64,000 nt of DNA from Streptomyces coelicoflavus (GTDB lineage Bacteria; Actinomycetota; Actinomycetes; Streptomycetales; Streptomycetaceae). Under the pieces are notes generated by a model that was not told the origin of the DNA, made no database searches, and saw only the letters and a list, made by a program, of their open reading frames with translations. This document shows, one piece after another, positions 9,306 through 17,169 of this stretch. The stretch's first letter is position 1. Every line of letters begins with the position of its first letter. The translations under genes were made by a program, and so were the position numbers. The DNA is taken from the NCBI RefSeq assembly GCF_003112555.1, contig NZ_BEWB01000022.1, positions 1 through 64,000 on the forward strand, in the 5' to 3' direction.

Positions 9306-9764
9306 GTGACCACCACGCCCAAGGCACCCGCCTACGACGAACGCCTCACAGCTCCCAGGCTCTGGTGGGGTATCGCCTTCCTCTTCGGCCTCTCCATGGC
9401 AGCGATCTTCCTTCCCTTCGGCATCATCCCCGCCCTGACCGCCCTCGTCGCCGGTACCGGTTTGGTCGGCTTCTACGTCAGCAGCCAGGGATCCATGCGC
9501 ATCCGAGTCGTGGCCGGCCTGCTCGTCGCCGGGGAGGCCCGCATTCCGCTCTCGGCCCTCGGCGAACCTGAGGTCCTCGCCGGGGAGGAAGCACGCGCCT
9601 GGCGCACCTACAAGGCCAACATGCGGGCGTTCATGGTGATGCGGAGCTACATCGTCACCGCTGTGCGCGTCGAGGTCGTCGATCCGGACGATCCGACCCC
9701 GTACGTCTATCTCTCCACCCGCAGCCCGGACGAACTCGCGGAGGCGATCCGCAGCTCACGGTGA
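9306..9764 (+). CDS. DUF3093 family membrane protein
   Basis: A 152-residue protein beginning VTTTPKAPAYDERLTAPRLW, which is characteristic of DUF3093. Two hydrophobic helices (about 19-60) are followed by a small soluble domain ending in YVYLSTRSPDELAEAI. The GTG at 9306 is preferred because AAGGTGA lies just upstream. A GTG at 9261, overlapping the carbonic anhydrase stop, is also open and would add 15 residues. Function unknown; in the metal/redox operon it is probably co-transcribed. Confidence 0.82.
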   Translation: MTTTPKAPAYDERLTAPRLWWGIAFLFGLSMAAIFLPFGIIPALTALVAGTGLVGFYVSSQGSMRIRVVAGLLVAGEARIPLSALGEPEVLAGEEARAWRTYKANMRAFMVMRSYIVTAVRVEVVDPDDPTPYVYLSTRSPDELAEAIRSSR

Positions 9765-9794
9765 CAGGCAGACAGCAAGGCTAGGAAGAGGCGG

Positions 9795-10532
9795 GTGATC
9801 GTGGCGGCTGACCGTGGAGCGCAGGCTGATGACCAGCGCGACAGGAGCGCGCGTCGCGGGCATGCCACAGCATGCGTCCGTGCCGGGCTGTTCGCCCTAG
9901 TTGGCACGGTGCTCGCTGCCCTGGGCCATCACGCTGTCGCCGAAGGGCCCTTCCCCTGGCGTCTGGTGAGCGCGTTCACGCTGGTCCAGTTCGGCCTCAT
10001 CTGGCCGGCCGCCCGCCGTCGGCTCCCCTTGAGCATGATCCTGGCGTGCACGCTCGCCGCCCAGGGCTCGCTGCATCTCGCTCTTACGTGGGCGGGTGCC
10101 GCGACTGCAGCCCACACCGGCCTTGAGGCACGCCGGTCGACCGGTGTGGTCCACCCCGCCACCCGTGACGGTCATGCCTGGCATCACGCGTCGGCAGCGA
10201 TGACGGCGGCTCACGTGACAGCCGCGCTGCTGGCCGGCTGGTTGCTGCACCGGGCGGATGTCACGGTCTCAGGGGCTCTGGCCGCTGCTCGGACCGTGCG
10301 CCGCGTCACCACCATCGTCGTGGGCTGGCTCGTCCCTTGGCGCCGCATCACTGCGGTCACGGCGCCATCCGTCGCGCACCCGGTCAGCCGCTTCGTGCTG
10401 CCTGCAGCGCCCAACTCCCGCCTTTTGCATCACGTGCTGGTGCGCAGAGGACCGCCGGGACACGTCTCGCCCCCAGCGAATGTCCTCTCACTGGGCTGCG
10501 GCCACGGGCTGCAGCCCGGCATCATCAGCTAG
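9795..10532 (+). CDS. His-rich multi-pass membrane protein upstream of ycnI
   Basis: A 245-residue protein with about four membrane helices and many His residues near helix ends (GHHAV, HLALTW, HAWHHASAAMTAAHV, LLHHVLV). No named domain was recognised. It precedes the YcnI-type gene by nine bases, with a spacer containing AGGAG, so the two are probably one transcript. Its size, topology and position next to a copper-related gene mirror the protein at 4618-5289. A copper-related membrane role is inferred, not shown. The start is GTG at 9795. Confidence 0.65.
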   Translation: MIVAADRGAQADDQRDRSARRGHATACVRAGLFALVGTVLAALGHHAVAEGPFPWRLVSAFTLVQFGLIWPAARRRLPLSMILACTLAAQGSLHLALTWAGAATAAHTGLEARRSTGVVHPATRDGHAWHHASAAMTAAHVTAALLAGWLLHRADVTVSGALAAARTVRRVTTIVVGWLVPWRRITAVTAPSVAHPVSRFVLPAAPNSRLLHHVLVRRGPPGHVSPPANVLSLGCGHGLQPGIIS

Positions 10533-10541
10533 GAGTCCTGC

Positions 10542-11268
10542 ATGTCCCATTACCGGACTGTCCGCACGGTCCGCCGGGCGGCGCTCGTCGGTACGATCGC
10601 CATGGCCGCCCTGCTCACGCTGGCCGGACCCGCCGCCGCCCATGCCGAAGTCGAGGCCGACAAGCCGCAGGCACTGGCAGAGAACGTCACCCTCAGCTTT
10701 GTGTCCGAGGCCGAGTCCGGCACGGCCGGATTCACCGAACTCCGCGTCGTCCTGCCCAAGGGAATCGTGCCCGGTGACGTGACACTCGGCACGGCACCCA
10801 AGGGCTGGAAGCTCAAGCCCACCAGTGACGGCTACACCGTCGGGGGCCCCGCGCTCAAAGCCGGCGTCGACGCCGAGCACGAGGTCAAGGCCCGGCAGCT
10901 CCCGGACGCCAAGGAGCTCGCCTTCAAGACGGTGGAGACGCGACGGTGAGATCTCCCGCTGGGGAGAACTGCCCAAGGACGGCCAGGAGCCGGAACAACC
11001 TGCACCGCTCCTCACACTGAAGCCCGCAGCACCGAACGCGAGTCCGATCGCACCTGGTCCCTCCGCAACTCCGACCCCCAGCCCCACCCCGTCTGCCATC
11101 ACCACACCGTCTGCCGACGCCTCCCCGCAGACTGCGGAGGAAGCCGCCGAGGAGGAAGACGACTCGTCCACTGGTTGGATCATCGGCGGCGTGATCGCAG
11201 CCGTGCTAGTGCTCGGGGGCGGAACGACGTGGCTGGTCAACCGTCGCGCCTCATCGACGGGCGGCTGA
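10542..11268 (+). pseudogene. ycnI: YcnI-type (DUF1775) copper-related protein, frameshifted
   Basis: The first frame (10542-10949) gives a signal peptide, a mature N-terminus near AHAEVEADKPQAL and most of a DUF1775 domain, then stops after KTVETRR. The missing C-terminal part continues in another frame as GEISRWGELPKDGQEPEQPAP, followed by a Pro/Thr/Ser linker, an acidic patch and a terminal membrane helix ending at 11268. Family members usually read through a motif like TYSDG(E)I.RW here, so about five bases seem lost near 10935-10945. Either the gene is broken or the assembly has an error. YcnI proteins bind Cu(II) through the N-terminal His of the mature protein. Confidence 0.82.
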
Positions 11269-11313
11269 CACGTCCCGATATGCGGGCCATCGGCTGCTTG
11301 ACGGCCATTCAGT

Positions 11314-11340
11314 TGCCCCGTCTCTCAGCGAGGCGGGGCA
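11314..11340. terminator. hairpin terminator after ycnI
   Basis: TGCCCCGTCTC (11314-11324) pairs with GAGGCGGGGCA (11330-11340) with one G-U pair and a 5-base loop. It lies 46 bases after the end of the ycnI remnant. Confidence 0.6.
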
Positions 11341-11517
11341 GCACCGCATGGGGGCCAACTCAGCACTACGCGTCCAGATGCGGTCGAGGCACGGGTACGA
11401 ACACTGGCCTTCCCAGGAGAGCAGGCAGCACTTCACTTGGGGCTGGGAGGCGGATTGCCTTCCGGGGCGTGCCGAGAACGTCTCAGGAGGCTGGACAGCA
11501 ATGAGGTCGGGCGCCTT

Positions 11518-11916
11518 TCACATGCGCTTGAGGATGGTGCAGATGTCGGCCTGGCCGCAATCGGCTGGATCGGTGGTGGTCGCGCGGTCGGCGAGAGCGC
11601 GCAAGGCTTCCCGGGTGGCGCTGAGTTCGGCCATCCGCTTGTCAATGTCGTCCAGGTGCTCGTGGATCAGGCTGGAGACATGCGTGCATGGGGCGTGGCC
11701 GTCGTCGCGGATCGCGAGGATCGAGCGGATCTCGGCGAGCGTGAGGCCGGCGCGCTGGGCGTCACGGACGAAGGCGAGCCGGGTGACGCTGCGGTCAGGG
11801 TAATCGCGGTATCCGCCTCGGGTGCGCGGTGGCGCGGGCAGCAGGCCGCTGTCCTCGTAGAAGCGGATAGTCTTGGTCGTGAGCCCGGTGCGGGCGGCAA
11901 GGTCGCCGATACGCAT
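11518..11916 (-). CDS. MerR-family metal-responsive transcriptional regulator
   Basis: A 132-residue MerR regulator. The winged helix is at about 1-70 (MRIGDLAARTGLTTKTIRFY, GYRDYP), followed by the dimerisation helix and a C-terminal sensor segment. Cys77, Cys120 and Cys126 are candidate metal or thiol ligands in the positions expected for heavy-metal MerR proteins. It is divergent from a thioredoxin-like gene at 12001. The 84-base spacer holds a perfect 24-bp dyad between suboptimally spaced promoter elements. It probably activates the divergent gene and represses itself. The inducer cannot be named from sequence. Confidence 0.9.
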   Translation of the reverse strand: MRIGDLAARTGLTTKTIRFYEDSGLLPAPPRTRGGYRDYPDRSVTRLAFVRDAQRAGLTLAEIRSILAIRDDGHAPCTHVSSLIHEHLDDIDKRMAELSATREALRALADRATTTDPADCGQADICTILKRM

Positions 11917-11932
11917 ACCTCCAGGCTAGCCC

Positions 11933-11964
11933 TTGACCTTCCAGCGCGCTGGAAGGTCTAGCGT
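11933..11964 (+). promoter_or_regulatory. MerR-type promoter/operator
   Basis: GACCTTCCAGCG (11935-11946) is followed immediately by its exact reverse complement (11947-11958), a perfect 24-bp dyad. A TTGACC -35 element (11933-11938) and a TAGCGT -10 element (11959-11964) flank it with a 20-bp spacer. The long spacer with an embedded dyad is the hallmark of MerR-activated promoters. It faces the gene at 12001. Confidence 0.8.
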
Positions 11965-12000
11965 CGGTCAATAGGAAGCAGCCTTTGAAGGGAGGATCTC

Positions 12001-12360
12001 GTGCGGATCACGGTCTTGACAGTGGCAGACTGCCCGAACGCGCAGCCCGCGCTGGAACGAATAACTGCCGTCCTGGACGGACTGGACACCGAGCTGGAGC
12101 TGGTTGAGGTCGCTAGCGAGACCGAGGCTGCTCGGCGGGGTATGTACGGGTCGCCAACGATCCTGATCGATGGCAACGACCCCTTCGCACAGCCGGGAGC
12201 GGGTCCGAGCCTGTCCTGCCGCCTCTACCACAAATCCGACGGCACCCTGTCCGGCGTGCCGGACGAGAACGCCCTGCGCCGAGCCCTGGCCGGGGCGAGG
12301 GCACCAGGGCCGGATGGCGGGACGTCGGACACCGGCAGGCCCCAACCGCTGGGTGCTTAG
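12001..12360 (+). CDS. small thioredoxin-like protein, MerR partner
   Basis: A 119-residue protein with a thioredoxin-like start (ITVLTVADCPNAQPALERI) holding one Cys in place of a CxxC pair, then YGSPTILIDGNDPF and PSLSCRLY. Proteins of this design are often annotated as alkylmercury-lyase-like or thioredoxin-like and are found next to MerR genes. It lacks the residues needed to claim organomercury cleavage. It follows the MerR operator by about 36 bases and is preceded by GGGAGG. The GTG at 12001 gives the start. A metal- or thiol-stress role under the divergent regulator is the likely reading. Confidence 0.75.
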   Translation: MRITVLTVADCPNAQPALERITAVLDGLDTELELVEVASETEAARRGMYGSPTILIDGNDPFAQPGAGPSLSCRLYHKSDGTLSGVPDENALRRALAGARAPGPDGGTSDTGRPQPLGA

Positions 12361-12544
12361 CACGTGGCGGGCCGGGCCGGTAGCGGGCGTCGCGCACCTG
12401 ACGAGCGCGGCCTGCCGGTGGACCTGCAGAACCTCGGTCACTTCACCACGACCGAGGCCAACCTCGGTGCGGAGACGCTTCAGACATCCGCGGGCGGAAA
12501 CAGGGGGAACAGGTTGGGGGCTGAGTTGGCTGCAAGGGATCTTC

Positions 12545-13048
12545 TCACCGACCGGGCTGCCGGTACGACGCACTGAGGGAGGAACCGAATGACTGTAGCC
12601 GCTGGACGTCGCCACCGATCCTCTTGTGTAGCGCCGCCAGCGTCTTTGGTTCAGCGCTGACGACCCAGCGAGAGCCAACGAGGTATGTGCCGCCGTACAC
12701 CCTCGCGGTTTCCAGCCAAGTCCGCTTGTACTTCTCCTCCGGGAAGGTGGTGATGAGGTACTCGCCCTGCTCCGTGTGGCAGATCCCCTCACGCAGCTCC
12801 GTCGCCTCGACGCGGATGTTGGGCTCGCAGCCCGTCAGATTGGCGATGACCTCGACCTTGGCTGGGGCCATGGCCGCCGCGGCCGGGACCGACGTCTGCG
12901 ATGGCCTGCCCGCGCCTTCGACCCGGCCGCAGGCTGCGGCCAGGGGGACGAGGGCCAAGGCCCCGGCCATAACGACGGCGGGCACTGCGAAGGTCGTGGG
13001 CACAGCAGGGCTGGTGCGTACTCGAAGCTGTGGCAGGAGCATGCGCAT
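12545..13048 (-). CDS. secreted lipoprotein, function unknown
   Basis: A 167-residue protein with a long signal sequence ending in the lipobox LAAAC (Cys40). A secreted domain follows with recognisable but unnamed strings: TGCEPNIRVEATELREG, CHTEQGEYLITTF and YLVGSRWVVSAEP. Two Cys in the mature domain could form a disulfide. Similar lipoproteins are common in Streptomyces, and I know of no assigned function. The last about 20 residues may differ from the ancestral C-terminus, since nearby sequence looks rearranged. Confidence 0.7.
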   Translation of the reverse strand: MRMLLPQLRVRTSPAVPTTFAVPAVVMAGALALVPLAAACGRVEGAGRPSQTSVPAAAAMAPAKVEVIANLTGCEPNIRVEATELREGICHTEQGEYLITTFPEEKYKRTWLETARVYGGTYLVGSRWVVSAEPKTLAALHKRIGGDVQRLQSFGSSLSASYRQPGR

Positions 13049-13437
13049 TCTCCGTCTCGGCTACGGTCGCCGGTACCAGCAGGACCGGTGTCCATTTGAG
13101 GTACGGGCGGACAGTGGTTGCCGTTCACTGCGGCGTCCCGTTCCGAAACCGCAGCATGAATGCCGCCTCGCTCGTGGACGCATGGGAAGAGGGGCGGCGC
13201 GCGGAGTGTTCACCCCGGCCAGTCGGCCGTCCTGGTCGCGGTGAGGCGCCCCACGTCACCCGATCTGCTGATCCTTCGTATCCGCCTGAGAGCCGGCCCA
13301 GGGCGCTTTCGTCAGCTCCTGAGGCTTGTAGCCGCGGGTTTCCGCCGACGTCAGCCCGCCGACGTCCGATGAAGGGCTCCCCCGGATGGCCATCCACTCA
13401 CAAGAACTTTACGCGTCCATCCGCTTACTGTGCGTCC
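13049..13437. other. divergent intergenic region, no gene seen
   Basis: This 389-base stretch separates the leftward lipoprotein gene from the rightward small membrane protein gene. Open frames here have no domain or convincing start. It presumably holds both promoters, but I could not pick out clear elements. Confidence 0.4.
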
Positions 13438-13872
13438 ATGTCGATCAGTCAGCCGCCACGCGGCAGACGCTCCTCGGTGTGGACCGGGGCAGTGCTGCTG
13501 GTACTGCTGGCTGCACTGATGCATGTGCTGGGCTGCGCTCACGGGCCGGTCCCGACGTCTGCTCCGCGCGTCGACGCCGTCCCTGTCGTCTCAGCCGGCT
13601 GCGCGCATGATAGCGGGCAGCCGCAAGGCTCCGTCGGAGTGCAGGCTCCTGCCGCCCCTGACGGCACCGGGCACTGCGTGGGGCCGGACGAACCGACAGT
13701 CCAGCCACCGCGCGACATCGAACGCCCCTCGCAGGCGGATGTGATGAACCAGGCCGCGCGCACCACGGTTCCGGCACGGCCCGCACCGCGATGCGTTCGA
13801 GTGAGCACCTCGCACAGCGGCACTCTCAGCACGGCGCAGACACGAGCAAGTCTGGGCGTCTGGCGGTCCTGA
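13438..13872 (+). CDS. small Cys/His membrane-anchored protein
   Basis: A 144-residue protein. A short basic N-terminus is followed by a single hydrophobic helix (about 14-32) that ends in HVLGCAHGP. The exported part carries further Cys/His pairs (SAGCAHDSG, GTGHCVGPDEP) and a conserved-looking PTVQPPRD. The design resembles the protein at 2144-2515. It precedes the cysteine-synthase-like gene by about 100 bases on the same strand. A membrane-anchored metal- or thiol-binding role is possible. No named family was recognised. The ATG at 13438 is the first after a plausible promoter-sized gap. Confidence 0.55.
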   Translation: MSISQPPRGRRSSVWTGAVLLVLLAALMHVLGCAHGPVPTSAPRVDAVPVVSAGCAHDSGQPQGSVGVQAPAAPDGTGHCVGPDEPTVQPPRDIERPSQADVMNQAARTTVPARPAPRCVRVSTSHSGTLSTAQTRASLGVWRS

Positions 13873-13980
13873 CCGGCGAGCCGAACCTGCCTCATCCTGG
13901 CAGGCGCGGCAGCCGGACCAAGTCCGTCCGTTCCCCCAGCACCCGGTCGGTCCTCGCGTGGCCGCCCGCAGGAGAAGCAC

Positions 13981-15117
13981 GTGAACCACTGCACGCATCC
14001 CCCCGCGTTCACCAGCCCGGCGCAACTGCTCACCGGCACCAAGCATCCGCAGATCACCCCCGGTGGCCTCGTCGGCGACACCCCCGTTTTGTGGATCGGG
14101 GAGCCCTTCACCACCGCAGGACGAGGCTTTTGGGCCAAACTCGAAGGCCACAATCCCGGAGGCATCAAGGACCGCACCGCCCTGTACATGGTCCGCACCG
14201 CCCGGGAACGCGGACGGCTGCGCCCCGGCGCCCGCATCATCGAATCCACGTCGGGCACGCTCGGCCTCGGCCTGGCGCTCGCCGGTGCCACGTACGGCCA
14301 TCCGGTTACTGTCGTCACCGATCCGGGCATGGAGCCCCTGATGACCGGTCTGCTCACGGCGTATGGAGCCGAGGTGGACCTGGTCACCGCGCCACACCCG
14401 GAGGGCGGCTGGCAGCAGGCCCGACGCGACCGAGTGGAACTATTGCTCACCGCTGACCCCGATGCCTGGTGTCCCGACCAGTACCACAATCCCGACAACG
14501 TGGCTGCCTATGCCCCGATGGCTCACGAACTAGTCGCCCAGCTAGGCCGCATCGACACGCTCGTCGTCTCCGTGGGCACCGGCGGACACTCCGCTGGCAT
14601 CGGGTCCGTCCTTCGCGGCTTTTTCCCCCAGCTGAGGGTTGTCGGGGTCGACACCACCGGCTCCACGATCTTCGGTCAACCGGCCGCGTCACGACTCATG
14701 CGCGGTCTGGGCAGCAGCATCTACCCGAGCAACGTCGCCTACGAGCTCTTCGACGAGGTCCACTGGGTTGCCGCCGCCGAGGCCGTCTGGGCCGCTCGGC
14801 GCCTTGCCCGCCACCACTACGCCACCGGGGGCTGGAGCGTCGGCGCCACAGCCCTCGTCTCACGCTGGCTCGCCCGCACGCTTCCCGCCGAAGAACGGGT
14901 CGTCACCGTCTTCCCTGACGGCCCGCAACGCTACGTCGGCACCGTCTTCAACGACGCCTACGCACGCGAGAACGGCCTGCTGGGGCAGATCCCCGCAGAC
15001 GAGCCGGACGAGATCGACGAACCCACCGCGCGCGTTGTCACCCGCTGGACGCGCTGCACACGCGTCCTCGACCCCGTCGCCGGTGCCCGTCTCGAAATGG
15101 CGGAGGCCGTCCAGTGA
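13981..15117 (+). CDS. PLP-dependent cysteine synthase-like enzyme
   Basis: A 378-residue fold-type II PLP enzyme. The lysine that binds PLP is in NPGGIKDRTALYM. The phosphate-binding loop is ESTSGTLGLGLA and the second glycine loop VSVGTGGHSAGIG. Family members use O-acetylserine or related beta-substituted amino acids. The protein is longer than CysK (about 310) with an extra C-terminal segment, so the substrate may differ. It starts with GTG at 13981 after GGAGAA, and its stop overlaps the GTG of an MFS exporter gene. The pair may make and export, or detoxify, a sulfur amino acid or analogue. Confidence 0.87.
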   Translation: MNHCTHPPAFTSPAQLLTGTKHPQITPGGLVGDTPVLWIGEPFTTAGRGFWAKLEGHNPGGIKDRTALYMVRTARERGRLRPGARIIESTSGTLGLGLALAGATYGHPVTVVTDPGMEPLMTGLLTAYGAEVDLVTAPHPEGGWQQARRDRVELLLTADPDAWCPDQYHNPDNVAAYAPMAHELVAQLGRIDTLVVSVGTGGHSAGIGSVLRGFFPQLRVVGVDTTGSTIFGQPAASRLMRGLGSSIYPSNVAYELFDEVHWVAAAEAVWAARRLARHHYATGGWSVGATALVSRWLARTLPAEERVVTVFPDGPQRYVGTVFNDAYARENGLLGQIPADEPDEIDEPTARVVTRWTRCTRVLDPVAGARLEMAEAVQ

Positions 15118-16361
15118 GGAACCTGTGGCAGCAGACGCGTTCCTTCCCACCTGCCGCGCGTCTCCTGATGGCCAACCAGTTCGCCATCAACCTCGCCTTC
15201 TACATGCTCATGCCCTACCTCGCAGCACACCTCGCAGGGGAACTCGGCCTCGCCGCCTGGGCGATCGGCCTCGTCCTGGGCGTGCGCAACTTCTCCCAGC
15301 AAGGCATGTTCCTCATCGGGGGCACCCTCGCAGACCGCCTCGGCTACAAGGCGCCGATCATGGCGGGCTGCCTCTTGCGCACAGCCGGCTTCGGTCTGCT
15401 TGGGTGGGTCGACAACCTGCCCGCCCTGATCGCCGCCTCGGCGGCCACCGGCTTCGCCGGCGCTCTGTTCAACCCGGCGGTCCGCGCTTACCTCGCTGCC
15501 GAAGCTGGCGATCGGCGCGTGGAAGCCTTCGCCACCTTCAACGTCTACTACCAGGCCGGCATGCTTCTCGGCCCCCTGGTCGGTCTCGCCCTCCTGGCCG
15601 CCAACTTCCGGCTCGTCTGTACCGTCGCCGCCGCCATCTTCGCCGTCCTGACTCTGCTGCAATGGCGAGCCCTGCCTGCGCGCCAGGGAACTGCTTCGGG
15701 CGGCCAGGACAGCGTGCTGACCCAGTGGCGCACGGTTGCCGCCAACCGCCCCTTCCTCCTCTTCGCGGTAGCCATGATCGGCTCGTATGTCCTGACCTTC
15801 CAGGTGTACCTGGCCCTTCCTCTGGCCGCCTCGGATGCACTGGGCACCAATGCCAAGGCAGTCACCAGTGGCCTCTTCGTCGTCTCTGCCGCCGTCGCCG
15901 TCATGGGCCAACTGCGACTCACGGACTGGGCCAAACGTAAGTGGAGCGCGCACGAGGCACTGGTACGCGGACTGGCGATTATGGGCCTGGCCTTCCTGCC
16001 CCTGGCCGTCGTCCCAGGAGGCGCGCCGGTGGGCATCGGGGCAGCCCTGGTAACGACGGTAGCGTTACTCGCTGTTGGCAGCGCAATGGTGTACCCCTTC
16101 GAAATGGACACCGTCGTGACCCTGTCCGGCAATCACCTGGTCGCCACCCACTACGGCCTTTACAACACCGTCTCCGGTCTGGGCATCACCCTCGGCAACC
16201 TCGCCACAGGGGCGCTCTGGGACTTCGCGAAGGAGCATGGCGCCCTCTGGCTGACCTGGATGGCCCTGGCTGCCACGGGACTCGCGTGCGCCGCGTCCAT
16301 CGCTGCCCTGGCCCGCACCGGACAACTGTCCGCCCGACGACAACAGCCCGCCACCGCCTGA
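15114..16361 (+). CDS. MFS transporter coupled to cysteine-synthase-like gene
   Basis: A 415-residue major facilitator superfamily protein with about twelve membrane helices. The typical loop 2-3 motif is seen in GGTLADRLGYKAPI, followed by a central cytoplasmic loop (ALPARQGTASGGQ) and a terminal soluble tail. The GTG start at 15114 overlaps the upstream stop by GTGA, so the two proteins are made together. The substrate is unknown; export of the product of the neighbouring PLP enzyme is the simplest guess. Confidence 0.88.
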   Translation: MRNLWQQTRSFPPAARLLMANQFAINLAFYMLMPYLAAHLAGELGLAAWAIGLVLGVRNFSQQGMFLIGGTLADRLGYKAPIMAGCLLRTAGFGLLGWVDNLPALIAASAATGFAGALFNPAVRAYLAAEAGDRRVEAFATFNVYYQAGMLLGPLVGLALLAANFRLVCTVAAAIFAVLTLLQWRALPARQGTASGGQDSVLTQWRTVAANRPFLLFAVAMIGSYVLTFQVYLALPLAASDALGTNAKAVTSGLFVVSAAVAVMGQLRLTDWAKRKWSAHEALVRGLAIMGLAFLPLAVVPGGAPVGIGAALVTTVALLAVGSAMVYPFEMDTVVTLSGNHLVATHYGLYNTVSGLGITLGNLATGALWDFAKEHGALWLTWMALAATGLACAASIAALARTGQLSARRQQPATA

Positions 16362-16375
16362 AGACCAGCACGAGG

Positions 16376-16401
16376 CTCGGGCGCTCAAGCACCCGAGCCG
16401 A
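16376..16401. terminator. hairpin terminator after MFS gene
   Basis: GGCTCGGG (16376-16383) pairs perfectly with CCCGAGCC (16394-16401) around a 10-base loop. It lies 14 bases after the MFS stop. Confidence 0.6.
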
Positions 16402-17057
16402 ACGCCAAGAGGGGCGTCGACATCTCGGCCCAGCCGCGAACCCAACCGGCCTGGTCACCCATGTCGTCGTGATCACTGCAGCCACCGAGCACCTGCCCGC
16501 CGGTCTGGTCCCGGGATGACGGTTTCGACGCCTTCCTGGTCATCGCCCGATACCTGGGACCTGCCCCTGGATCGGCACCCTAGCCAGTGGGTGCCGTCTC
16601 ATCGTACGGCTGCGGCTGCACGGGTACCCCTGTGACCCATCGGCTTCGAAGAGAGCACCATGTCGCATAGATCGCTTTGGGAGAGGCCGTTCGAGGAGAT
16701 CTGCAGCAGGTCACGGACGCTGTTGGACGGATGACGCCCCAGGGCTACTGCGTGAAACCCTGCGGATAGCCGCATCAGGAAGCAGTGGTGGCGCTCAAAC
16801 CAGACGGGGCGTCGGTGTCGTCGGGTCCGTCGACATCAGGCGGAATGGTGGACATCGCACTGAACCACAGCCCCTTCTCGACCAGGCCACGGCGACGCTG
16901 GAGAGCGGCCTTGCCGCCGGTGACGATCCTATGGCCGCCGTGCGCTGCGCCCGGACGGTGCACGCCCTGGAGGGCGAATTCTGGATCTGCCTCGCCCAGG
17001 ACCTCAATTTCGGCTGAGGTCGGCCACCTTGACGGCCGGGCGGTTCGCTTGACAGGC
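16402..17057. other. 656 bases without a supportable gene
   Basis: No complete gene could be supported on either strand. One forward frame around 16860-17010 reads like a helical protein fragment (EPQPLLDQATATLESGLAAG, then VHALEGEFWICLAQDLNFG) but has no start or domain, so it may be a relic. The right end runs into the CsoR-like sites before the next MFS gene. Confidence 0.35.
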
Positions 17058-17102
17058 ATACCCCCCACTCCTATGTTCGCTACACCTACCCCCTAGGGGT
17101 AT
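17058..17102 (+). promoter_or_regulatory. CsoR-like operator(s) upstream of MFS-P450-FAAL operon
   Basis: The 17-bp site at 17086-17102 reads CTACC-N7-GGTAT with C- and G-runs in the spacer. It matches the ATACC-N7-GGTAT pattern found before csoR and copZ-copA, with one mismatch. A weaker copy (ATACC-N7-CCTAT) lies at 17058-17074, 28 bases upstream. Both precede the MFS start at 17170. Copper-responsive control is inferred from the match. Confidence 0.65.
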
Positions 17103-17169
17103 GCCCCCGGTGAACCGGCACCCGGACACACCTGTGTGTCATCGGGCGTCGACAATGAGAGGAGTGCCG

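Noticed and set aside
12001..12360. Alkylmercury lyase (merB)
   Set aside because: The protein is about half the length and lacks the paired Cys and Asp of MerB; only a thioredoxin-like start and a common neighbour relation are present.
16775..17096. Small genes on either strand before the MFS gene
   Set aside because: The two overlapping frames are mutual shadows without domains or ribosome binding sites; kept only as a possible relic.
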